Below, one piece after another: positions 13,050-20,053 of a DNA stretch of 64,000 bases. Under the pieces are notes generated by a model, which saw nothing but the letters and a program-made list of their open reading frames with translations, did not search any database and had not been told where the DNA came from. How positions within the stretch are numbered: the first letter of the stretch is position 1; each line of letters starts with the position of its first letter. Source of the stretch: Chloroflexota bacterium (lineage in GTDB: Bacteria; Chloroflexota; Dormibacteria; Dormibacterales; Dormibacteraceae); the NCBI GenBank assembly GCA_005881275.1, contig VBEF01000036.1:42504-106503 (forward strand), read 5' to 3'. The position numbers were made by a program, and so were the translations under genes.

Positions 13050-14290
13050 CCAAAAACCTGCGGGGCCAGTAAGCGAATCGCCAGCACGACCAGGCCCGCG
13101 ATGGTCGCACCGATTGCCATCGCCCACGGCGCGCCGAACAGCGTGGCCAGAGCGCCGGCCTGTGTGGCACCGAGGGGGCCGACACCGATCAACGCCTCCG
13201 CGTAGAGGGCCATCACGCGCCCGCGCAGGTGATCCGGCGTGATCGTCTGGATGCGGCTGTTGGCCGCCGCGACGAAGGAGATCTGGCAGTAACCGGCCAC
13301 GAAGAGCGTGACCAGCGAAATCACGAAGACACGCGAAAGCGAAAACTCGAGCAGCGCCGCGACCCAGATGGCCGCCATCCAGAGCTGGCGTCCCGGATCG
13401 ACCCCGAACCGTGGAAAGAACGCCAGGGTCAGCGCCCCGGAAAGCGCGCCCAAACCCATTGAAGCGAGCAGAAATCCGAACCCTCGCGCCCCGACGTGAA
13501 GCACGTCGTCGGCGAACAGCGGCAGCAAGGTCGTGCGGTTCATCGCGAACAACGAGAAAACCGCCACCGCGATCAGCAGCATCCCGACCACCGGCTCGGC
13601 ACGGGCGTAGGCCAAGCCCTGAGCGAGCCGGATCAGGAGCGGCTGCTCCTCAGGCCGCCGCGCCGTCGGGGGGAGGTCCCGCATCGAGAGCAAGGCCGCG
13701 ATCGCGGCCAGGTAGCTGATCGAGTTGAGCAGGAAGCAGACCGGTACGCCTGCGGCGGCGATGATCAGGCCGGCGATCGATGGTCCGATGACCGCGGACG
13801 CATTGAAGACCGAGGAGTTGAGCGCGATTGCGTTCATCAGGTCTTGCTTGCCCACCATCTCGACCTGAAAGGCCTGGCGGGTCGGGACATCGAGGGCGTT
13901 GATCGTCCCGGTCCCCAGTGCCGCGATGATCACCATCCAGTACTCGGCGTGGCCGGTCGCGCTCAACGCAAAGAGGGCGAATGGAGGTGCGACGAACGCT
14001 GACTGAGTCAGGAGCAGCACACTCCGCTTTCGGTAGCGGTCAGCGATCACGCCCGCGAACGGGCTGCCGATCAATACCGGGAGAAACTGAGCCGCCAGAA
14101 CGAGTCCGACGAGGAACCCGTTGTGGGTGAGCTGCAGGGCGAGCCACGGAAGCGCCACGGTCTGCATCCACGTGCCGACTGTCGAGACGATCTGTCCGAA
14201 CAAAAAGAGCCGGTAATTGCGATGACGAAGCGCACCGAGCATGCGGGCAGGCGCCCCGGTTTCGATTGACACCAGATGCGATGATCGCAT
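12977..14290 (-). CDS. MFS transporter (EntS-like multidrug/siderophore exporter type)
   Basis: A 437-residue, twelve-helix permease. LRHRNYRLFLFGQIVSTVGT and WMQTVALPWLALQLT, plus GVIADRYRKRSVLL (the loop 2-3 motif), are typical of the EntS/MFS_3 group. The ORF track extends to 14434, but the homologous region begins near residue 1 of the 14290 start. An ATG at 14242, just before the conserved region, is equally possible and would leave room for a promoter against the divergent SRPBCC gene. The C-terminal tail is Ser/Thr/Ala-rich. It overlaps the ABC permease gene tail-to-tail by 73 bases. Confidence 0.85.
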   Translation of the reverse strand: MRSSHLVSIETGAPARMLGALRHRNYRLFLFGQIVSTVGTWMQTVALPWLALQLTHNGFLVGLVLAAQFLPVLIGSPFAGVIADRYRKRSVLLLTQSAFVAPPFALFALSATGHAEYWMVIIAALGTGTINALDVPTRQAFQVEMVGKQDLMNAIALNSSVFNASAVIGPSIAGLIIAAAGVPVCFLLNSISYLAAIAALLSMRDLPPTARRPEEQPLLIRLAQGLAYARAEPVVGMLLIAVAVFSLFAMNRTTLLPLFADDVLHVGARGFGFLLASMGLGALSGALTLAFFPRFGVDPGRQLWMAAIWVAALLEFSLSRVFVISLVTLFVAGYCQISFVAAANSRIQTITPDHLRGRVMALYAEALIGVGPLGATQAGALATLFGAPWAMAIGATIAGLVVLAIRLLAPQVFGHPSQTSSTAATASAGTSQRSARM

Positions 14291-14291
14291 C
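14275..14291. promoter_or_regulatory. 17-bp inverted repeat between divergent starts (candidate operator)
   Basis: GATGCGAT-g-ATCGCATC is a perfect 8-bp inverted repeat with one central base. It lies exactly between the start of the SRPBCC gene (14292) and the upstream start option of the MFS gene (14290). This is where a dimeric repressor controlling both directions would bind; no regulator gene is adjacent. Confidence 0.4.
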
Positions 14292-14753
14292 GTGGCCAAG
14301 CTCACAGAAGCCGTCGAGATCGCCGCGCGACCGGATCGCGTGTGGTCGGTTGTGGCCGACGATGTGATCAACGCAAGGAAGTGGACGTCGTACCTCGAGA
14401 AGGTCGAGAAGCTCGACGACGGTCCGCCGGGCAAAGGGACGCGATATCGCTACCACCTCGAGATCGCCCGCCACCGGGAGAAGGTCGAGGTCGAGCAGAC
14501 CGTCTACAACAAACCGAGAAAGTGCGCCGGCAAATTCGTCAAGGGCCCTCTCAAGGGAACATGGTCATATACGTACAAGCCGCTCGACGATGGATCGACC
14601 CGCCTGGTCTACGAGATGGATTACGAGCTCACGGGCTTGCTGCGTTTCGCGGGCGGCTTGCTTGGACCCCAGTACGCGGATGGGATCCGCAAGAACATGC
14701 AGTCATTGAAGAGATACATCGAGTCAGGTAAGGGCCCGAAACCTAAGAAGTAA
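14292..14753 (+). CDS. SRPBCC (START/Bet v1-like) family protein
   Basis: A 153-residue protein. The opening KLTEAVEIAARPDRVWSVV is the polyketide-cyclase/SRPBCC signature, followed by WTSYLEKVEKLDDGPPGKGT and a C-terminal helix ending in GKGPKPKK. This fold binds hydrophobic ligands in a cavity; the ligand here is unknown. I prefer GTG 14292 to the ORF-track start at 14241 because homology begins there. The MFS exporter is divergent and may share control through the inverted repeat between them. Confidence 0.8.
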   Translation: MAKLTEAVEIAARPDRVWSVVADDVINARKWTSYLEKVEKLDDGPPGKGTRYRYHLEIARHREKVEVEQTVYNKPRKCAGKFVKGPLKGTWSYTYKPLDDGSTRLVYEMDYELTGLLRFAGGLLGPQYADGIRKNMQSLKRYIESGKGPKPKK

Positions 14754-14778
14754 CCGCCTCCGCTTCGATCTCGACCTT

Positions 14779-15197
14779 CTAGGACCTTCGGAAGGGAAGC
14801 AGTTCGAGCTGCTCGAATCTGTCCTGGACAGCGGTCCGGAGCTCGCCGACGAGCGCCTGGAGGCGTTCCTGCGCGGCGCTGTCCGAGATGTTGACGATCC
14901 GGATCCGGCGCAGGGTCGTCTGCAGCGCGTAGAGGCCGGCGGGCTCGTTGCCGGCCATACGTGCCGCTGCGTTGCGAATCTCTCGCGATACATCCTCGTG
15001 GCCGTGGGCGCGCATCCAGGTCGCCAGGCGAGCCGCCGCGAGGAGCAGTTGCGCGGCCCGAGCATGACAAGCACGCCAGTCGCCAGGAGTAGGACGACGA
15101 TCGCGGCAACCACCCCGTCCAGCATTTTCCCTAGGTTACGCTTGGACGGAGCCGGTTTGGCATCGGTTTGACATCGGGGGCAAGAACCTGACTCCAA
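14779..15197 (-). pseudogene. Zinc-knuckle membrane-anchored protein with an apparent frameshift
   Basis: The N-terminal part in one frame starts at a TTG (ESGSCPRCQTDAKPAPSKRN) and contains a hydrophobic segment VVAAIVVLLLATGVLVML. After it the frame turns to Arg/Ser-rich nonsense. A -1 shift gives a continuous helical sequence (ARAAQLLLAAARLATWMRA, then DVSREIRNAAARMAGNEPAG) ending at 14779 with FEQLELLPFRRS. The two halves join near 15060-15070. This could be a real indel, a sequencing error or programmed frameshifting. The ORF track lists the halves as separate ORFs of 157 and 78 aa. The family is not recognised. The 5' end overlaps the divergent SDR gene by about 10 bases. Confidence 0.5.
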
Positions 15198-15943
15198 TCG
15201 CCGTCATCACGGGGGCTTCTTCAGGAATCGGTGCCGCGACCGCGATCGCGTTGGGTCGGCAGGGCTACAAGGTCGTCGTAGGAGCGCGCCGTGTGGAACG
15301 CCTCACGCGAGTCGCGGGCGAGGAGGGAGTGGCCCTGCGACTCGACGTCACAGACGAGGACAGCGTCCGGGATTTCGTGCGCGAGGTGTCGAAGCGCTTC
15401 GGTCGGATCGACGTGCTCGTCAACAATGCCGGGGGGGCGCTCGGCCTCAACCCCGTGGAAAAGGCGCTCGACGACGAGTGGATCACGATGTGGAAGACGA
15501 ACGTTCTGGGGTTGATGTGGATGACACGCGCCTGTCTGCCGCTACTCCGGAAGGCGAAGCACGGCCACATCGTCAACATAGGCTCGATCGCAGGGTTCGA
15601 GACATACAAGGGCGGCGCCGGCTACACCGCAGTGAAGCACGCCGTGCGTGCCATCACCAAGACGCTCCGCCTGGAGCTGAACGGAGAACCTATTCGCATC
15701 ACAGAGATCGCGCCCGGGCTGGTCGAGACGGAGTTCAGCGTCGTCCGCTTCCACGGCGACCGCAAGGCCGCCAGGGCTGTCTACGAGGGACTCAAGCCGC
15801 TCACGGCGGAGGACGTCGCGGATTGCGTGCTGTTCGCGGTGACGCGACCCGCGCATGTGGACATAGACGAGATTGTCGTCCGGCCGGTCGCTCAGGCTAC
15901 AGCGTCAGTTGTCGCTCGCAAACCGAGGCGAGCCGGGCACTAG
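15188..15943 (+). CDS. Short-chain dehydrogenase/reductase
   Basis: A 251-residue Rossmann oxidoreductase. The cofactor loop TGASSGIG lies at residues 8-15, NNAGG at about 80, and the catalytic Ser-Tyr-Lys in NIGSIAGF...YTAVKHA. It resembles the YdfG-type NADP-dependent group, but the substrate is unknown. The ORF track begins at 15251, which would remove the nucleotide-binding loop. No in-frame ATG, GTG or TTG exists upstream, and CTG 15188, preceded by GGGGG, is the natural start. Its TAG overlaps the convergent quinone-reductase stop in a CTAG. Confidence 0.85.
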   Translation: MTPIAVITGASSGIGAATAIALGRQGYKVVVGARRVERLTRVAGEEGVALRLDVTDEDSVRDFVREVSKRFGRIDVLVNNAGGALGLNPVEKALDDEWITMWKTNVLGLMWMTRACLPLLRKAKHGHIVNIGSIAGFETYKGGAGYTAVKHAVRAITKTLRLELNGEPIRITEIAPGLVETEFSVVRFHGDRKAARAVYEGLKPLTAEDVADCVLFAVTRPAHVDIDEIVVRPVAQATASVVARKPRRAGH

Positions 15944-16878
15944 GGAATCAGCAGGATTTTCCCGGTCGTCTTGCGAGCCTCCAGGTCGGTGTGCGCCTGG
16001 CGCCCCTGCGCGAGTGGATAGCGGGTGCCTATCCGTACCTCGAGCTTGCCCTGCCGGATGAGGTCGAACACCTGCCCCGCGCGTTCGCGGAGCATATCCG
16101 GCGTGCGCGTATAGGTCTGGATCGTGGGCCGCTGCACGTACAGCGAGCCGTGCTTGGCCAGCAGCATGACTGGGAGAGGGTCGGGCTGGCCGCTCGCCGC
16201 GCCGTACACGATGATCTTGCCGAAAGGCTTGATCGCTTTCAGACCCTCATAAAACGTGGTCTGGCCTACGCCGTCGTAAACAGCCGCGATCCCTTCGCCG
16301 CCGGCGATCTGGCGGGCGCGATCGGCAAATCCTTCGTAACGAAGCACTTCTTCGGCGCCCGCCTGGCGAGCCAGATTTGCCTTTTCGTCTGTCGAGGTCG
16401 TGCCTATCACGTGCCCGCCGCGCAGCTTCGCGATCTGGGTCAGCAGCAACCCGACGCCGCCGGCGGCCGCGTGCACGATGACCCAATCGCCTTCCCGGAT
16501 CGGATATGAGTCGAAGGCGAGGTAGTGGGCCGTGATCCCCTGGAGCAGGGCGGCGGCCGCAAGCTCGAACGAAACACCGTCCGGGATCGGAACGAGGTTG
16601 TCGCGATTCGCGGCCACGCGCTCGGCGTAGCTGTGGGGAACGTTCATCCAGGCCACGCGTTCATCGGTCCCGACGACCTTGCCCGCGCCTTCGACGCCGA
16701 CGATCGCAGGAGGCTTCTGGCCGTAGTCGCGGCCCTCGCGCTCATACACGTCTCGGAAGTTGACGCCGACCGCCTCGACGTCGACCACGACCTCGCCGGC
16801 GCGCGGGGAGGGATCCGGCACCTCTTTGTACTCGAGCACCTCGGGCCCCCCGTTCCGCTCGAAAACTACTGCGCGCAT
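15940..16878 (-). CDS. Zinc-independent quinone oxidoreductase (MDR family)
   Basis: A 312-residue NADPH:quinone reductase-like protein. GVNFRDVYEREG, the cofactor loop VIVHAAAGGVGLLLTQIAK and VYDGVGQTTF are characteristic of the QOR branch, and the structural-zinc cysteines are absent. I chose ATG 16878 because AGGAGG lies 9 nt upstream; the ORF track uses a TTG three bases earlier. A perfect 9-bp inverted repeat surrounds this ribosome binding site. Likely role: reduction of quinones or enones in the cytoplasm. Confidence 0.9.
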   Translation of the reverse strand: MRAVVFERNGGPEVLEYKEVPDPSPRAGEVVVDVEAVGVNFRDVYEREGRDYGQKPPAIVGVEGAGKVVGTDERVAWMNVPHSYAERVAANRDNLVPIPDGVSFELAAAALLQGITAHYLAFDSYPIREGDWVIVHAAAGGVGLLLTQIAKLRGGHVIGTTSTDEKANLARQAGAEEVLRYEGFADRARQIAGGEGIAAVYDGVGQTTFYEGLKAIKPFGKIIVYGAASGQPDPLPVMLLAKHGSLYVQRPTIQTYTRTPDMLRERAGQVFDLIRQGKLEVRIGTRYPLAQGRQAHTDLEARKTTGKILLIP

Positions 16879-16900
16879 CAAGTAGATCCTCCTACTTGAT
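16877..16900 (-). promoter_or_regulatory. Inverted repeat enclosing the ribosome binding site of the quinone reductase
   Basis: On the coding strand, ATCAAGTAG-GAGGAT-CTACTTGAT is a perfect 9-bp repeat. The Shine-Dalgarno GGAGGA fills the loop and the AU of the start codon is in the 3' arm. It could be an RNA hairpin gating translation or a DNA operator for a dimeric redox/enone-sensing repressor. Confidence 0.5.
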
Positions 16901-16922
16901 CAAACCGTCAACTTCGGCGATT

Positions 16923-17318
16923 TCATTCGTAATAGGAGTCGTTGTACTCGATCCAGCCGGGATCGGGACAGCCGCTCGAAGTGTGCACATGAGTGCAGTG
17001 AACGCCGTAGCGCGGCCCAGGATCGATGTAGAGCCGGCCGTGGATCACGACACCGTCTCCTTTGTGCACCGGGACGCCTTGTGCGAGGTTGGTGTTGTGA
17101 TCCACCTCGAGGATCTCGCCGGTCGTGGTCTTGACCTGAAATCGCTCGTGATCGCCGTTCTGCACCGGGTCGCTCACGACGGTTGCGTCGAACGTGACCT
17201 CGGCGCCACTCGTGTTGTTCTGAATGTCCTGGTGCAGGCTCTGGTCGTCGGCCGACTCGCGGCCGCCGCACGCGAACAGGAGCAGCGCGGCGCTGGCGAC
17301 AGCCGCGGCCCGATTCAT
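16923..17318 (-). CDS. DUF3465-family lipoprotein
   Basis: A 131-residue secreted lipoprotein. A short signal peptide ends in a lipobox (ALLLFAC-GG), so Cys17 is probably lipidated. The mature part ERFQVKTTTGEILEVDHNTN...HWxH-type VHCTHVHTSSG...GWIEYNDSYYE matches the DUF3465 pattern, an OB-like domain of unknown function. The ORF track's 17609 start runs antisense through hisA; the ATG at 17318 gives the signal peptide and overlaps the hisA stop (ATGA). A functional link to histidine synthesis is unlikely despite the overlap. Confidence 0.75.
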   Translation of the reverse strand: MNRAAAVASAALLLFACGGRESADDQSLHQDIQNNTSGAEVTFDATVVSDPVQNGDHERFQVKTTTGEILEVDHNTNLAQGVPVHKGDGVVIHGRLYIDPGPRYGVHCTHVHTSSGCPDPGWIEYNDSYYE

Positions 17319-18031
17319 GTCGTCGCCAGCGCCTCCCGGAGGGAGATCCGCCCTTCGTAGATCGCCTTGCCAAGGATGACCGCCTGGGCACCGGCTTCCG
17401 CGGCGTGGGCGATGTCGTCGATCGAAGCGATTCCGCCCGAGTATCCGAGCTCGTGGCCTGTCATCTTGCGCACCTTGGTCAGCGTCGCCAGATCGGGTCC
17501 TGACATGGTCCCGTCGCGGTCGATGCAGGTCAGGATGATCCCGGCCAGCGGCAACTTGTCCCACCGGCCGACCAACGAGCCGACCACCACCGGCGCGGTG
17601 TCCATCCAACCGCCGACCGCCGCCTTGTTGTCACGGATGTCGAGCGCCGCGAGGATGCGGCCCGGATGCCGTCTGGCGCAGCTCTCGAAGAGCCGTGAAT
17701 CCTTGACCGCGGCTGTGCCCATGATGACCCAATGGGCGCCGTGGTCGATGAGCGAATCGACCGCCTCCACGCTGCGCACCCCTCCGGCCACCTGCAGGCC
17801 CAGGTCTCCAACCTCCAGGAGCCGCCTGATCACGCTCCTGTTGTGACCGCTTCCCCGCGCCGCATCCAGGTCCACGACGTGCAGCCGCTGGGCGCCGGCT
17901 GCGATGAACTTCGCGGCCATCTCGACCGGATCATCCGAATAAACGGTCGGGTGTTTGTAGTCGCCCTGCGTCAGCCGCACGCAGCGACCGGCGAGGATGT
18001 CGATGGCGGGAATCACGACCACGCCGCTCAT
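17315..18031 (-). CDS. hisA: Phosphoribosylformimino-5-aminoimidazole carboxamide ribotide isomerase
   Basis: A 238-residue TIM barrel catalysing the Amadori rearrangement in histidine synthesis. Catalytic Asp8 in VIPAIDILAGRCVRL and the second Asp in ILTCIDRDGTMSGPDL are present, as are phosphate loops GGVRSVEAV and SGGIASIDDI. It stands alone, away from other his genes apart from the damaged hisC at 43 kb. An actinobacterial PriA-type dual HisA/TrpF role cannot be excluded from sequence alone. Confidence 0.93.
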   Translation of the reverse strand: MSGVVVIPAIDILAGRCVRLTQGDYKHPTVYSDDPVEMAAKFIAAGAQRLHVVDLDAARGSGHNRSVIRRLLEVGDLGLQVAGGVRSVEAVDSLIDHGAHWVIMGTAAVKDSRLFESCARRHPGRILAALDIRDNKAAVGGWMDTAPVVVGSLVGRWDKLPLAGIILTCIDRDGTMSGPDLATLTKVRKMTGHELGYSGGIASIDDIAHAAEAGAQAVILGKAIYEGRISLREALATT

Positions 18032-18054
18032 GGTGCTCCGGTCAGGCTGGAAAG

Positions 18055-18546
18055 CTAGCGGTAATTCGTGAACTGGAGCGGGACGGGGATGTCCTCCGCC
18101 TCGCGCAGCGCCTTGATCACGAGCTGCAGCGTGTCCTTGTCCTTGGACGTGACACGCAGCTGGTCGCCCTGAATGCGTACCTGCAACTTTGGCGAAACGT
18201 TTTGAATCCGTTTCCGCAGGTCGCGAGCGAGGTCGTCCGTGATCCCGGCGTTCAGGTTGACCTCGATCTGGCCGCGGCCCCTGCCGATCGTCTTCGGGTC
18301 GCCGGCCTTGAAGAGCTTCGGTGAAAGCTGGCGGCGAGCCGCCTTTTCGCGCAGCACCTGGAGCGCGGCCCTCGCGCGATCCTCGCTGGCCGACTCGATG
18401 ACGATCACATCACCCCGATTGTCGTAGGCGGTCGCCGTGTCTTTGAAGTCGAAGCGCGTGCTGACCTCGCGGCGAGCCTGGTCCACGGCGTTGGTCAGCT
18501 CCGCCGGGTCGAACTCGGACACGACGTCGAACGAGTACTCAGCCAC
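18055..18546 (-). CDS. YajQ family nucleotide/c-di-GMP-binding protein
   Basis: A 163-residue protein matching YajQ from end to end: EYSFDVVSEFDPAELTNAVDQ, STRFDFKDT and the C-terminal IPVPLQFTNYR. The family has two ferredoxin-like domains and has been reported to bind c-di-GMP or RNA in proteobacteria. A diguanylate cyclase is encoded at 48.8 kb. It starts at GTG 18546, overlapping the previous gene by 8 bases. Confidence 0.92.
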   Translation of the reverse strand: MAEYSFDVVSEFDPAELTNAVDQARREVSTRFDFKDTATAYDNRGDVIVIESASEDRARAALQVLREKAARRQLSPKLFKAGDPKTIGRGRGQIEVNLNAGITDDLARDLRKRIQNVSPKLQVRIQGDQLRVTSKDKDTLQLVIKALREAEDIPVPLQFTNYR

Positions 18547-18931
18547 TGCCCGAGCTGAAGATGGCGTTGAGGCCCACGATCACCGCGACGATCGCGAGGG
18601 CGATGCCGGCGACGGATGAGATCGCCAGGAGGGCTCCGATACCGGCGGTGCCTTCGTCCAGTGCCTCGGGGGGAGGCTTGTCGTAAGGGTCGGGACCGTA
18701 ATCGAGGTCGTAGACACCTTCCTGACGTGCGCGCTGAACGAGCTCCTCGAGCACCGGCTTGCCCCCAGGCGGGAGCGGCCTGCCCTCGAGGTTGGCGACC
18801 GCCTCCTTGAGGTTGTCCCGCGTCTTGCCAAGCTCTGCGACAACCGCGTCGAGCGTCTGCATCGCGGCGGGGGTCGGGTGCTCACGGCGGAGGTCGGCGA
18901 TGATGCCGTAGAGGCTCACGTCGCGATTCAT
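18539..18931 (-). CDS. C-terminally membrane-anchored protein of unknown function
   Basis: A 130-residue protein from ATG 18931 (NRDVSLYGIIADLRREHPTP). A helical N-terminal part contains TLDAVVAELGKTRDNLKEAV, an acidic Pro-rich middle follows, and a single hydrophobic anchor lies at the C-terminus (AIGSVAGIALAIV-like). A GTG at 18964 would add 11 residues and sits 9 nt after a TATTAG box. It precedes yajQ with an 8-base overlap. No known family. Confidence 0.65.
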   Translation of the reverse strand: MNRDVSLYGIIADLRREHPTPAAMQTLDAVVAELGKTRDNLKEAVANLEGRPLPPGGKPVLEELVQRARQEGVYDLDYGPDPYDKPPPEALDEGTAGIGALLAISSVAGIALAIVAVIVGLNAIFSSGSG

Positions 18932-18973
18932 ATCAGATGAAGCCTGGGCCGTGCAGGTGAGCACCGGGTCGCC

Positions 18974-18980
18974 CTAATAC
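18974..18980. promoter_or_regulatory. Candidate bidirectional -10 box upstream of ilvE
   Basis: TAATAC on the plus strand ends 5 nt before the ilvE ATG at 18986. The complementary TATTAG lies 9 nt before the GTG option of the divergent gene. The layout suggests leaderless transcription in both directions from one A/T-rich box. Confidence 0.4.
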
Positions 18981-18985
18981 ACTTA

Positions 18986-19957
18986 ATGCCAATGGGTGTG
19001 GACACCAAAGCCAAGGCCGCGGTGAAGAAACCGGCCGCTCACCCGAACACTTGGGTCTTCTTCGAGGGAGATTTCGCGCGCTACAACGATGTGAAGCTCG
19101 GCCTCATGACCCACGCGCTCCACTACGGAACCGCTGTGTTCGAGGGGATCCGAGCGTACTGGAACGCGCCAAAAAACCAGCTCTTTCTCTTGGAGCCGGC
19201 CGCGCATTACGACCGGATGAAGCGCTCCGCCAATGTCATGCGGATGACGCTGCCTTACTCGACCGAAGAGCTCGTGAACTTCACGCTTGATCTCCTGCGG
19301 CGCAACGAGTTCAAGTCGGACGTGTACGTCCGGCCGCTGCTCTACACGTCAAGTGAGGAGATCGGCGTCCGCCTGCACAACCTGAACCGCGGGTTTTTCA
19401 TCTACGCGATTCCCTTTGGCAACTACGTGGAGATCGAGGCCGGCATCAGATGCATGGTCAGCTCCTGGCGGCGGGTTCCCGACCAGGCCCTGCCCGCCCG
19501 GGCCAAGATCACGGGTTCCTACGCGCAGGCCGCACTCGCCAAATCGGAGGCGGTCGAGGGAGGGTTCGACGAAGCGATCGTGCTGTCGATCGACGGTCAC
19601 GTTTCCGAGGGCTCGGCGGAAAACGTGTTCATGCTCAAGGACGGCGCCTTTATCACGCCGCCGGTGACCGACGACATCCTCGAGGGCGTGACCCGGCAGC
19701 TGCTCATCAAGGTGATCGGCGAGGAGCTGAACCTCCCGGTGCTCGAGCGAAGCATCGATCGCACCGAGCTATACACATGTGATGAGCTCCTGCTGTGCGG
19801 CACCGGCGCGCAGATCTCACCCGTGATCGAGGTCGACCGCCGGCCGGTCGGCAACGGCAAAGTCGGCGAGTTCACCCAGGAGCTTCAGAACATCTACTTC
19901 AGCGCAGTGCGCGGCGACACCCCGAAGTACAAGGACTGGACGATCCCGGTCTACTGA
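18986..19957 (+). CDS. ilvE: Branched-chain amino acid aminotransferase
   Basis: A 323-residue class IV PLP enzyme that interconverts branched-chain amino acids and 2-oxo acids with glutamate. HALHYGTAVFEGIRAY, the PLP lysine in ARAKITGSYAQAALAK, SEGSAENVFMLKDG and GTGAQISPVIEVD are all present. The length is normal. The ATG at 18986 follows TAATAC by only 5 nt and no Shine-Dalgarno is present, so the mRNA is probably leaderless; ATG 18992 is an alternative. Confidence 0.96.
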   Translation: MPMGVDTKAKAAVKKPAAHPNTWVFFEGDFARYNDVKLGLMTHALHYGTAVFEGIRAYWNAPKNQLFLLEPAAHYDRMKRSANVMRMTLPYSTEELVNFTLDLLRRNEFKSDVYVRPLLYTSSEEIGVRLHNLNRGFFIYAIPFGNYVEIEAGIRCMVSSWRRVPDQALPARAKITGSYAQAALAKSEAVEGGFDEAIVLSIDGHVSEGSAENVFMLKDGAFITPPVTDDILEGVTRQLLIKVIGEELNLPVLERSIDRTELYTCDELLLCGTGAQISPVIEVDRRPVGNGKVGEFTQELQNIYFSAVRGDTPKYKDWTIPVY

Positions 19958-19973
19958 GAGCGCCGCCCCCCTC

Positions 19974-19995
19974 CCGGATAGTCCGGACTATCCGG
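19974..19995. repeat. Perfect 22-bp palindrome after ilvE
   Basis: CCGGATAGTCCGGACTATCCGG is fully self-complementary and lies 17 bases after the ilvE stop; in RNA it would form a stable hairpin followed by GGTTT. It could act as a terminator or protein site. A diverged partial copy occurs at 20023-20038. Confidence 0.6.
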
Positions 19996-20022
19996 GGTTT
20001 GCGTCGGAGTCCGTGTCGCTTC

Positions 20023-20038
20023 GTCCGGACTAACCGGG
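20023..20038. repeat. Partial copy of the palindrome, just upstream of glycerate kinase
   Basis: GTCCGGACTAACCGGG repeats the right part of the 19974 palindrome (GTCCGGACTATCCGGG) with one change. It lies 15 bases before the glycerate-kinase GTG and overlaps the region where its promoter (TAAGGT, 9 nt before GTG) would be. Confidence 0.5.
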
Positions 20039-20053
20039 TAAGGTGCGTGCGCC

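Noticed and set aside
14266-14271. TTGACA as a -35 for the SRPBCC gene
   Set aside because: The matching -10 position would fall past the GTG start, with no TATAAT-like sequence there.
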